Shown in pieces: positions 42,511 to 50,387 of a stretch of 64,000 nucleotides of DNA. Source of the DNA: Streptomyces phaeoluteigriseus (GTDB lineage Bacteria > Actinomycetota > Actinomycetes > Streptomycetales > Streptomycetaceae); the NCBI RefSeq assembly GCF_001896135.2, contig NZ_MPOH02000011.1, positions 898,950-962,949 on the forward strand, read 5' to 3'. A program made the position numbers and the translations under genes. The notes under the pieces were generated by a model, which saw only the letters and a program-made list of their open reading frames with translations, made no database searches and was not told the origin of the DNA. The stretch's first letter is position 1; each line of letters opens with the position of its first letter.

Positions 42511-44015
42511 GTGGCACGTGGAAGACAGCTCCCCCTCTCCCGCCGCTCCCTGCTCGGCGGCACCGCCGCCCTCGCCGGGGCCGGCACCCTGGCCGCGACC
42601 GCCACGGGTACCGCCTCCGCGGCGACCGCCGCGGCCTCGCGGACCGTGGACGTGGTGATCGTCGGCGGTGGCCTCGCCGGACTCACCGCGGCACGTGATC
42701 TCGTCGCGGCCGGGCGGACGGTGGCCGTCCTGGAGGCCCGGGGCCGGGTCGGCGGCCGGGTGCTCGGCCTGGCCCTCCCGAACGGCGGGGTCACCGAGGG
42801 CGGCGGCGAGTTCATCGGCCCCACCCAGGACCGCATCAAGGCGCTCGCCGACTCCCTGGGCGTGGCCACCTTCGCCACCTACAACACCGGGAAGAACCTG
42901 CTGTACAAGGACGGCAGGAAGACCGCGTACGCCACCGACGGCCTGCTCGGCTCGGTCCCGCCGGTCGACGCGGCCGGACTGGCCAACGCGGCGATCGTCC
43001 AGGCCTCGCTGGACGACATGGCCAAGCAGGTGCCGGTCGACGCCCCCTGGACCGCCGCCAAGGCCGCCGAGTGGGACCGGCAGACGTTCGAGTCCTGGCT
43101 GCGGGCCAACGCCGTGATCCCGTCGGCCAAGTTCCTCCTCGACGTGGCCTGCACCTCGATCTTCTCGGCCGAACCCCGCGAACTCTCCCTCCTGTTCGTC
43201 CTCTTCTACATCGCCGCCGCCGGCAACGAGCAGACCCCCGGCACCCTGGAACGCCTCACCGAGACCGCGAACGGCGCCCAGGAACTGCGCTTCGTCGGCG
43301 GCTCCCAGCTGGTGCCGATCAAGCTGGCCGCCACGCTCGGCGACCGCGTCGTGCTGAACGCCCCGGTGCGCACGATCACCCGGTCCGGCAGCTCGTACGT
43401 CGTCACGGCCGACGGCGTCACCGTCACCGCCGAGCGGGTCGTGGTCGCCGTACCCCCGCCGCTCGCCGCCCGTATCTCCTACGATCCCCTCCTCCCGGCC
43501 GCCGCGACCAGCTCACCCAGCGCCTGCCGATGGCCTCCGTCGGCAAGGCGATCGCCCTCTACGACACCCCCTTCTGGCGGGCCGACGGCCTCAACGGCCA
43601 GGTCGTCAGCGACACCGGAGCGGTCAGCTCCACCTTCGACAACTCCCCGCCCGACGCCTCCTACGGCGCGCTGATGGGCTTCATCGAGGCCGACAAGATG
43701 CGCGCGCTGGACGCGGCCCCGGCCGACACCGTGAAGGCGGCCGTCCTCGCGGACTTCGCCACCTACTTCGGCGACCGGGCCAAAACCCCCACCTCCTTCG
43801 TCCTCCAGCGTTGGAACAACGAGGCGTACACCCGCGGCGGCCCCGTCTCCATCGCCGCGCCCGGCGTCCTGACCCAGTACGGTCCGGCCCTGCGCGAGCC
43901 CGTGGGCGGCATCCACTGGGCCGGCACCGAAACCTCCATCCACTGGATGGGCTTCATGGACGGCGCCGTGCGCTCGGGTGAACGGGTCGCGAAGGAGGTG
44001 CTGGCCGCGCTGTAG
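42511..44015 (+). CDS. Tat-exported flavin amine oxidase (frameshifted near 43500)
   Basis: About 501 residues. GTG 42511 after CGGAGGA begins ARGRQLPLSRRSLLGGTAAL, a twin-arginine signal. The FAD motif is VDVVIVGGGLAGLTAARDLV, followed by RVGGRV and GGGEFIGPTQDRIKALADSL. After the break at about 43498-43503 the second frame gives RDQLTQRLPMASVGKAIALY, and near the C-terminus GGIHWAGTETSIHWMGFMDG, the second FAD-binding segment of monoamine-oxidase-like enzymes. It should oxidise a primary or secondary amine, releasing aldehyde, ammonia and peroxide, outside the membrane. Confidence 0.88.
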
Positions 44016-44118
44016 CCACCGCCCCGGCCCGCCGGACACGGCCCGGAGCCGCTCCTCCCACGGTCCCCGGCTCGGCCGACTCCCTCCTCCGGTGCACATC
44101 CTCCGTGCACACCCATTC

Positions 44119-44133
44119 CTGACATCCCGTCAG
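44119..44133. promoter_or_regulatory. CTGACG-family operator (one arm mismatch)
   Basis: CTGACATCCCGTCAG, first of two sites ahead of the acyl-CoA synthetase gene at 44192. Confidence 0.75.
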
Positions 44134-44142
44134 TTATGTAAT

Positions 44143-44157
44143 CTGACAGAGCGTCAG
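44143..44157. promoter_or_regulatory. CTGACG-family operator (one arm mismatch)
   Basis: CTGACAGAGCGTCAG, 34 bp upstream of the ATG at 44192 and 24 bp centre to centre from the previous site. Confidence 0.78.
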
Positions 44158-44191
44158 TTACCAGTCAGTCACAGAGGAGCGGGGCGGACCG

Positions 44192-46414
44192 ATGCTTGGA
44201 TCAACCCACGGCACCCTCACCACCGACTCCCGCCGGGCCCGGGTTCTCGCGTGCGACGAGCGACCCGGGCCGCCGTCCACGGCCGGCCGCCGATGCGGAC
44301 GACCGGGACGTCAGCGGACGCCCCCTGTATGCCGAGGTCCCCGATCTGGACCGGCTCTTCCGGCCCGCGTCGGTCGCGGTGATCGGCGCCTCCGACGCCG
44401 AAGGACGCCCGAACACCGGTGTCACACGCCAGCTGGTGGGCTGGGCCGAGCGGGTGGGGGCGCGGCTGCACCCGGTGCACCCCACCCGCACCGCCGTCTT
44501 CGGCATACCCTGCCGCCCGTCCGTCGCCGACCTGCCCGAACCGGTCGACCTGGCGGTGCTGCTGGTCGCCGACCCGCTGCCGGTGATCGACGAACTCGCC
44601 GAGGCGAAGGTGAAGTTCGCCGTCGTCTTCGCCTCCGGCTTCGCGGAGACCGGCGACCAGGGTGCGGCGGCCCAGGAGCGGCTGGCGGCGGCCGTGGCCC
44701 GCTCGGGGATTCGGCTGCTGGGTCCCAACACCAACCTCAACGCCTTCGAGCACTTCCGCGACGATCTCGAAGGGCCCGCGATCGCGCTGATCACCCAGTC
44801 CGGCCACCAGGGCCGCCCGGTGTTCGCCCTCCAGGAACTCGGCATCCGCCTCTCCCACTGGGCGCCGACCGGCAACGAGGCCGATCTGGAGACCGCCGAC
44901 TTCCTCTCCTACTTCGCCGAACGCCCCGAGGTCGGCGCCATCGCCTGTTACGTCGAGGGCCTGAAGGACGGCAGGGCCTTTCTGCTCGCCGCCGACCGGG
45001 CCGCCCGCCGCGGAGTGCCGGTCGTCGCCGTCAAGGTCGGCCGCACCGAGGCCGGCGCCCGCACCGCCGCCACCCACACCGGCAAGCTGACCGGAGCGGA
45101 CGACGTGGTGGACGCGGCGATGCGCCAGTACGGCGTGATTCGCGTCGACGGACTCGACGAGCTCCAGGACACGGCCACCCTGCTGGCCCGGGCCAGGCCG
45201 CCGCGCGCGGAGGGGGTCGTCGTCTACGCGATCTCGGGCGGCACCGGCGCACATGTCGCCGACCTGGCGACGGCGGCCGGACTGCGGCTCCCCGAACTGT
45301 CCGCGGCCCGGCAGGCGGAGCTGCACCAGTGGATACCCGCGTACCTGAACGTCGCCAACCCGGTCGACAACGGCGGTCATCCCGTCGGCGACTGGCGTGG
45401 CCGGAAGATCATCGACGCGATTCTGGACGACCCGGAGGTCGGCGTCCTGATCTGTCCGATCAGCGGCCCGTTCCCCCCGCTGAGCGACCGGCTCGTGCGG
45501 GACCTGGTGGACGCGGCCGAGCGGACGGACAAGCTGGTGTGCGTGGTGTGGGGGTCGCCGTCGGCACCGAGCCCGCGTACCGGGACGTACTGCTCGGCTC
45601 CTCCCGCGTGGCGACCTTCCGCACGGTCGGCAACTGCCTGACCGCCGTGCGCGCCTACCTCGGCCACCACCGCTTCGCGGCGGCCTACCGCTCCCCCTTC
45701 GACGAGGCCCCCCGCACCCTGTCGCCGTCCAGCCGCAAGGCGAGGATGCTGATGCACCCAGGTCAGCAGCTGAGCGAGCACGCGGCCAAGCAGTTGCTGC
45801 GGGCGTACGGGATCCGGGTGCCGCGCGAGCAGTTGGTGACCAGCGCGGCGGCGGCCGTGCGGGCGGCCGGGCTGGTCGGCTACCCGGTGGTGATGAAGGC
45901 GTCCGGCGAGCGCATCGCCCACAAGACCGAACTGGGCCTGGTCAAGGTCGGCCTCACCTCCGCGAGCCAGGTCCGCGACGCCTACCGCGAGCTGACCGAC
46001 ATCGCCCGCTACGAGGGCGTCGACCTGGACGGCGTCCTGGTGTGCCAGATGGTCGAGCCGGGCGTGGAGATGGTCGTGGGCGTCACGCACGACGAGCTGT
46101 TCGGGCCGACGGTGACGGTCGGGCTGGGCGGGGTCCTGGTGGAGGTCCTGGGGGACGTGGCCGTGGGCGTGCCTCCCTTCGGGGAGGAGCAGGCCCGCGA
46201 CATGCTCGCCCAACTGCGCGGGCGGCCCCTGTTGGACGGGGTCAGGGGGCGCCCACCGGCCGACCTGGACGCGCTGGTGGAAGTCGTCCTGCGGGTGCAA
46301 CGCATGGCGCTGGAGCTGGGGAACGACCTCGCGGAACTCGACATCAACCCCCTGGTGGTCCTGCCGTCGGGACAGGGGGCGGTGGCCCTGGACGCGTTGG
46401 CGGTGTGCCGCTGA
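44192..46414 (+). CDS. NDP-forming acyl-CoA synthetase, fused alpha-beta (two compensating frameshifts)
   Basis: ATG 44192 lies after AGGAGCGG and reads MLGSTHGTLTTDSRRARV. From about 44300 to 45555 the gene continues in another frame (PASVAVIGASDAEGRPNTGV, a CoA-binding Rossmann motif; later ALITQSGHQGRPVFALQELG, with the phospho-His region SGH), then returns to the first frame for the ATP-grasp beta part (AKQLLRAYGIRVPREQLVTS, YPVVMKASGERIAHKTELGL, VGLTHDELFGPTV-like GVTHDELFGPTV, LGNDLAELDINPLVVLPS). Start and stop are in the same frame, so the two shifts cancel. It forms an acyl-CoA from ATP or GDP-linked energy and a free acid. The ECH gene follows 76 bp later. Confidence 0.86.
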   Translation: MLGSTHGTLTTDSRRARVLACDERPGPPSTAGRRCGRPGRQRTPPVCRGPRSGPALPARVGRGDRRLRRRRTPEHRCHTPAGGLGRAGGGAAAPGAPHPHRRLRHTLPPVRRRPARTGRPGGAAGRRPAAGDRRTRRGEGEVRRRLRLRLRGDRRPGCGGPGAAGGGRGPLGDSAAGSQHQPQRLRALPRRSRRARDRADHPVRPPGPPGVRPPGTRHPPLPLGADRQRGRSGDRRLPLLLRRTPRGRRHRLLRRGPEGRQGLSARRRPGRPPRSAGRRRQGRPHRGRRPHRRHPHRQADRSGRRGGRGDAPVRRDSRRRTRRAPGHGHPAGPGQAAARGGGRRLRDLGRHRRTCRRPGDGGRTAAPRTVRGPAGGAAPVDTRVPERRQPGRQRRSSRRRLAWPEDHRRDSGRPGGRRPDLSDQRPVPPAERPARAGPGGRGRADGQAGVRGVGVAVGTEPAYRDVLLGSSRVATFRTVGNCLTAVRAYLGHHRFAAAYRSPFDEAPRTLSPSSRKARMLMHPGQQLSEHAAKQLLRAYGIRVPREQLVTSAAAAVRAAGLVGYPVVMKASGERIAHKTELGLVKVGLTSASQVRDAYRELTDIARYEGVDLDGVLVCQMVEPGVEMVVGVTHDELFGPTVTVGLGGVLVEVLGDVAVGVPPFGEEQARDMLAQLRGRPLLDGVRGRPPADLDALVEVVLRVQRMALELGNDLAELDINPLVVLPSGQGAVALDALAVCR

Positions 46415-46490
46415 GCCACGACCGCATGCCGATGCCGCCACAGCTACCACCGCTGCTGCCGCTACTGCCGCTGCCACCGAGCGGAATGAG

Positions 46491-47336
46491 ATGAACATGC
46501 CCGATTACCCCCGTGCGTCTCCATTGACCGACAAGCCGGAAAATTCCGTTGAGTCATTGGTACGGCACGCCACTGACAATCACGTCTCGACCTTCACCCT
46601 CAACCGCCCCGAATTCCTCAACGCCATCACCCCTGACCTGCGTGAACAGCTGATCGAACTTTTTTCGGAGGCCTCCGCGGACCCGGAGGTGAGGGCGGTC
46701 GTCCTGACCGGAACGGGCCGCGGCTTCTGTGCGGGTGCCGACCTGCGGGGCGGCGGAGCGACGGGCGAACGGATCCCCGGCGACGTCGCCCGCACCCTCC
46801 GCCGCGGCGCTCAGCGCCTGATCGCAGCCGTCCTCGACTGCGAGAAGCCGGTGATCGCCGCGGTGAACGGCACGGCGGCCGGCCTCGGCGCGCACCTCGC
46901 CCTCGCCTGCGATCTCGTCCTGGCCGCCGAACCGGCCCGCTTCATCGAGGTGTTCGTCCGCCGTGGACTCGTCCCCGACGGCGGCGGGGCCTACCTCCTC
47001 CCCCGGCTCCTCGGCCCGCAGCGGGCGAAGGAGCTGATGTTCTTCGGCGACGCGCTCACGGCTGCGGACGCCGAACGCCTCGGCCTGGTCAACCGCGTCG
47101 TCCCCACCGACGAGTTGGCGAAGACGGCCCGCGCCTGGGCCGACCGCCTCGCCGCCGGCCCCACCCGAGCCCTCGCCCTGACCAAGCACCTCGTCAACAC
47201 GTCCCTGGACACCGACCGCGCCACCGCCTTCGCCGCCGAGGCCGCCGCCCAGGAGATCAACATGACCACGAAGGACGCCCAGGAGGGCGTGGCCAGCTTC
47301 GCGGAACGACGGGAGGCCCGGTTCCGGGGCCGGTGA
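46491..47336 (+). CDS. enoyl-CoA hydratase/isomerase (crotonase) family protein
   Basis: 281 residues. STFTLNRPEFLNAITPDLRE, VVLTGTGRGFCAGADLRGGG and VNGTAAGLGAHLALACDLVL are the usual crotonase segments; VFVRRGLVPDGGGAYLLPRL has Asp in the position where PaaG-type isomerases have it. So isomerisation or hydration of an unsaturated acyl-CoA is likely. It lies 76 bp after the acyl-CoA synthetase, in the same direction, and probably shares its operators. ATG 46491 (MNMPDYPRAS); the ATG six bases later is an alternative. Confidence 0.86.
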   Translation: MNMPDYPRASPLTDKPENSVESLVRHATDNHVSTFTLNRPEFLNAITPDLREQLIELFSEASADPEVRAVVLTGTGRGFCAGADLRGGGATGERIPGDVARTLRRGAQRLIAAVLDCEKPVIAAVNGTAAGLGAHLALACDLVLAAEPARFIEVFVRRGLVPDGGGAYLLPRLLGPQRAKELMFFGDALTAADAERLGLVNRVVPTDELAKTARAWADRLAAGPTRALALTKHLVNTSLDTDRATAFAAEAAAQEINMTTKDAQEGVASFAERREARFRGR

Positions 47337-47346
47337 CGGCGCTCAG

Positions 47347-47384
47347 CCACAGGCACAGGCACAGGCACAGCCACAGCCACAGCA
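47347..47384. repeat. CACAGG/CACAGC hexamer repeat
   Basis: Six to seven copies of CACAGG or CACAGC follow the crotonase stop directly, in the 122-bp gap before the flavin reductase. Confidence 0.8.
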
Positions 47385-47438
47385 CCGTCGTACGTGCCGC
47401 CCCGACCGATTCCACGCCACGCCCCGACCCCTTCCCAT

Positions 47439-47453
47439 CTGACGTGTCGTCAG
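47439..47453. promoter_or_regulatory. CTGACG-family operator (perfect arms), next to the start codon
   Basis: CTGACGTGTCGTCAG ends five bases before ATG 47459 of the flavin reductase gene. Confidence 0.85.
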
Positions 47454-47458
47454 TTTCA

Positions 47459-48055
47459 ATGAGAGACATGATGGGACACGCAGGCGCCGCGGCCGCGGCC
47501 GTCCGGCATCTTCGGGCAGGGCCGGTCGAGCCGCTGCCACGCCCGGAGTTGCGCTGCGTCCGTGAGGACGAGCCGGCGCCGGTCGATCAGGGGGAGTTCC
47601 GGCGGGTGCTGGGGAACTTCGCGACGGGGCTGACCGTTGTGACAGCACCGGCCACCGCCCCGGGCGAATCCCCCGCCGGCTTCGCCTGCCAGTCCTTCTC
47701 CTCCCTCTCGCTCGACCCACCCCTCGTCGCCTTCATGGTCGGCCGTACGTCCACGACCTGGCCGCGGATCGCCGCCGCGGGCGTCTTCTGCGTCAACGTC
47801 CTCGGCGCGGGCCAACGCGAGTTGTGCCGTGCCTTCGCCGTCAGCGGCGCCGACAAGTTCGCGGGCGTCGCCCACGACCAGGCCCCGACCTCCGGCGCCC
47901 CCCGCCTCACCGGCGTCCTCGCGTGGATGGACTGCACGATCCACGCGGTCCACACCGGCGGTGACCACCTCATCGTCGTGGGCCGCGTGAACGCCCTGGG
48001 AGCGGCCGACGGGGACGAGGCGCCGCTGCTGTTCCACCGGGGGCGGTTCGTCTAG
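47459..48055 (+). CDS. flavin reductase, HsaB-like
   Basis: 198 residues from ATG 47459; the next in-frame ATG is nine bases later. The domain (FRRVLGNFATGLTVVTAPAT, AGFACQSFSSLSLDPPLVAF, GVFCVNVLGAGQRELCRAFA, GADKFAGV, GDHLIVVGRVNALG, LLFHRGRFV) follows the flavin-reductase component of two-component monooxygenases, closest in my view to HsaB, which supplies FMNH2 for steroid A-ring hydroxylation. The first 45 residues are an extension without clear homology. Its oxygenase partner is not adjacent; the LLM proteins at 11494 and 13591 are candidates. Confidence 0.88.
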   Translation: MRDMMGHAGAAAAAVRHLRAGPVEPLPRPELRCVREDEPAPVDQGEFRRVLGNFATGLTVVTAPATAPGESPAGFACQSFSSLSLDPPLVAFMVGRTSTTWPRIAAAGVFCVNVLGAGQRELCRAFAVSGADKFAGVAHDQAPTSGAPRLTGVLAWMDCTIHAVHTGGDHLIVVGRVNALGAADGDEAPLLFHRGRFV

Positions 48056-48199
48056 TTCTTCCGGTGCTTCCGGTTCTCGGTGCTTCCGGCGATCAAAGCC
48101 GGGAACGCCGACAGGGCGGCGTACCCGACGCGGTGTCGGATGTACGCCGCCCTGAGGCCGGACGTGGTGCGGGAGCCCGTGTCGCCATGGTCGTCCTGG

Positions 48200-48441
48200 T
48201 TACTTGGGGTCGCGGTTGAAGAGGGAGGTGGACCAGAGGTAGCCGAGGGCGGAGAGGGCGATGCAGCGTCCGCGGTGATGAGCGTGGACAGGATCTTCAC
48301 GGCGGTCGTCTTGCCGGCCCCGTTCGGACCGAGCAACGCGAAGACCGTTCCTTGGGGGACGGCCAGGTCGACGCCGTCGAGCACGACCTTGTCGCCGTAG
48401 GACTTGCGCAGCCCGTTCGCCGCGATCGCCAAGCTGGTCAT
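48200..48441 (-). pseudogene. collapsed ABC exporter: DrrA-like ATPase start joined to the end of its permease
   Basis: From ATG 48441 about 58 residues read as an ABC ATPase (LAIAANGLRKSYGDKVVLDG, FALLGPNGAGKTTAVKILST with Walker A). At about 48268 the ATPase ends; in another frame CIALSALGYLWSTSLFNRDP and K, with stop 48200-48202, match the C-terminus of an ABC-2 permease of the drug exporter type. The signature motif, Walker B and all permease helices are gone. Thus an ATPase-permease pair has lost its middle, about 1.5 kb by family size. Confidence 0.8.
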
Positions 48442-48469
48442 GAAGGGGGCTCCTCTTCTACAGGCTGCG

Positions 48470-48615
48470 GGGTTCTTGCAAGCAGTGGGTTCTCACGAGC
48501 CGTCGGTTCTTACGAACTGCGGGGTCTCAGAGACGGCGGGCTTCACGGACCGCGGGGTCTCAGGGACCGCTAGTCCTCGTGGACCGCGGAGTCTCACAGC
48601 CCGGGTTCTCACAGG
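48470..48615. repeat. about nine imperfect 17-bp repeats with inner dyads
   Basis: Words such as GGTTCTTACGAACTGCG recur at about 48471, 48488, 48505, 48523, 48538, 48556, 48573, 48589 and 48604. Many units contain a short inverted repeat (GTTCTTACGAAC). They fill the 167-bp gap between the DUF4097 gene and the ABC remnant, on the transcript of that operon. Confidence 0.7.
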
Positions 48616-49274
48616 CTCCGGGCCGTGATGTCGCCGTGGGAGACCGTGGCGCGGATGTCGAGTTCGGTGGTGCCGTCGTTCTTGAGGGAGTTGCTGATGC
48701 GGCCGTAGCCGGTGCCGGCGTCCAGGGCGGCCGAGACACCGGTGGCGGCGGCGATCGAGATGTTGCCGGACTGGGTGCTGAGCACGACCGTGCCGCGTAC
48801 GGCCTCCGCGATGCGGATGTCGCCGCGGGCGGTGCTGATCTCCGACGGGCCGTCCAGCCGGCCGATCTCGACGTCGCCGTCGATCGCGGTGAGGCGGACA
48901 CCCGCCGCCTCGTCGATCTTGATCTGACGGTAGGCGCCGTCGAAGACGACCTCGCCCAGGCGCCCCACCCCGCGAAGCTCGGCGCTCGCGGCCTTGGCCT
49001 CGACGCGGGAGCCGGCCGGCAGTTGAACCGTGACCTCCACGGAACCGGAGGGGCCGATCAGCCGACTGCCGGGCGCCGAGGCCGTGATCCGCAGGACACC
49101 GTCGGCGTAGACGACGGTGGTCTGCTCGGCGGTCTTGGCGTCGCGGCTCTTGGAGGGATCGACCGGCAGAACCTCGACGGTGGTGTCGGCGCGGTCCGCC
49201 GCGATGAGCTGGACGCGTCCGGCGGGGATGTCGAGGACGGCGGAGATCGGGGTGGGGGTGTCGAACTTCTGCAT
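48609..49274 (-). CDS. DUF4097 beta-helix family protein
   Basis: 221 residues from ATG 49274 (MQKFDTPTPISAVLDIPAGR, with AGGGAGAG upstream). The chain is a series of short beta strands with the repeating pattern typical of DUF4097/DUF4098 (VRLTAIDGDVEIGRLDGPSE, GDIRIAEAVRGTVVLSTQSG, NISIAAATGVSAALDAGTGY). No signal peptide or membrane segment is visible. Such genes lie between a PadR/MarR-like regulator and an ABC exporter in many actinobacteria, an arrangement also seen here, except that the exporter is destroyed. Confidence 0.85.
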   Translation of the reverse strand: MQKFDTPTPISAVLDIPAGRVQLIAADRADTTVEVLPVDPSKSRDAKTAEQTTVVYADGVLRITASAPGSRLIGPSGSVEVTVQLPAGSRVEAKAASAELRGVGRLGEVVFDGAYRQIKIDEAAGVRLTAIDGDVEIGRLDGPSEISTARGDIRIAEAVRGTVVLSTQSGNISIAAATGVSAALDAGTGYGRISNSLKNDGTTELDIRATVSHGDITARSL

Positions 49275-49318
49275 CACGCTCTCCCTGCGACTTGCTGTTT
49301 CTGACATCGCAAACGCTA

Positions 49319-49438
49319 CGTTGCGTTCACTGATCACACAACAAGCCCGTTGCATCAAATCGACATCACAGCAGCTCAGATGGATAATATCGTTGCACCC
49401 GCGTTCGAAGTTAACGCAACGAAAGCCTCGGTCGTTGC
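49319..49438. promoter_or_regulatory. cluster of CGTTGC/GCAACG boxes in the divergent promoter
   Basis: CGTTGC occurs at 49319-49324, 49348-49353, 49391-49396 and 49433-49438, and its complement GCAACG at 49416-49421. The pair 49391 and 49416 forms an inverted repeat with 19 bases between. This AT-richer 229-bp gap separates the DUF4097 gene from the MarR-like regulator, so it is the natural operator region of that regulator. Confidence 0.65.
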
Positions 49439-49503
49439 AATAGAATGAAGGTGAACGCTATGCTTGAGGCACCTGAACCACCACAAGCACGAGGGAGACC
49501 GTG

Positions 49504-50319
49504 ATGCCGGGAGGCAGACTCACCCAGGCCGAACGCCAGCAGATCGCGTCGGGACTGGCCGACGGCCTCGCCTACGCCGAGATCGCCCGGCAACTCGACC
49601 GCCCCACCTCGACGATCACGCGTGAGGTGATGCGCAACGGGGGCCCCACCAGCTACCGCGCCGACCTCGCCCACCGCGCGACCGAGCACCGCACCCACCG
49701 CCGCAGGCCCGCCGCGCCCCGCGGGACGCAGGCGCCCTCGCCGGTCGACGGACGCGACATGGAGGCCGTCGCCGCGTTCGAGGAGACGTTCACCACCGTC
49801 ATGATGGCTTCGGGCATGCCCAAGATGATGTCCCGGGTCATGGCCTGCCTCACCATCACCGACAGCGGCAGTCTCACCGCGGCCGAACTCGCCCAGCGCC
49901 TCCAGGTCAGCCCGGCCTCCATCTCGAAGGCGGTCACGTTCCTGGAGAGCCAGGCCTTCGTGCGCCGCGAGCGCGACGAACGCCGCCGCGAGCGCTACAT
50001 CGTCGACGACGACGTCTGGTACCAGTCCATGGTCGCCAGCGCCCGTTCCACCGCCCAGATCGTCGACATCGCACGCCAGGGCACCAAGGTCCTCGGCCCC
50101 CGCACCCCCGCCGCCAACCGCCTCGAGAACGTCGCCCGCTTCCTCGACTTCGTCACCGAAAGCATCACCCGCGCCGCCGAACAGGCCCGCGACATCCTCC
50201 ACACGTCGGCCGCACCACCCCCGACCGGCACCGACACCGCACCCGCCACCGGCACCGGCACCGGCACCGGCACCGGCACCGGCACCGGCACCGGCACACA
50301 ACGCCCGGACCACGAATAG
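49504..50319 (+). CDS. MarR-like regulator with an N-terminal IS30-type helix-turn-helix
   Basis: 271 residues. The first 45 residues (GRLTQAERQQIASGLADGLA, YAEIARQLDRPTSTITREVM) are a HTH_38 domain as in IS30 transposases. A winged helix follows (VMACLTITDSGSLTAAELAQ, RLQVSPASISKAVTFLESQA, RRERDERRRERYIVDDDVWY), of MarR/GbsR type. The C-terminus is (Thr-Gly)8 encoded by eight ACCGGC units. ATG 49504 has GAGGGAGA upstream; GTG 49501 is an alternative. It is divergent from the DUF4097 gene and most likely represses it and the former ABC exporter through the CGTTGC boxes. Confidence 0.85.
   Translation: MPGGRLTQAERQQIASGLADGLAYAEIARQLDRPTSTITREVMRNGGPTSYRADLAHRATEHRTHRRRPAAPRGTQAPSPVDGRDMEAVAAFEETFTTVMMASGMPKMMSRVMACLTITDSGSLTAAELAQRLQVSPASISKAVTFLESQAFVRRERDERRRERYIVDDDVWYQSMVASARSTAQIVDIARQGTKVLGPRTPAANRLENVARFLDFVTESITRAAEQARDILHTSAAPPPTGTDTAPATGTGTGTGTGTGTGTGTQRPDHE
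50248..50295. repeat. ACCGGC hexamer tract, eight copies, inside the regulator gene
   Basis: Eight perfect ACCGGC units encode Thr-Gly pairs near the C-terminus of the MarR-like regulator. Gain or loss of units would keep the frame. Confidence 0.95.
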
Positions 50320-50387
50320 ACATCCCCGCGTTCAGTCACCGCGTTCAGTCACCTCGCCCAGCCACCGAGTTCAGTCCCCGAGTTCGG

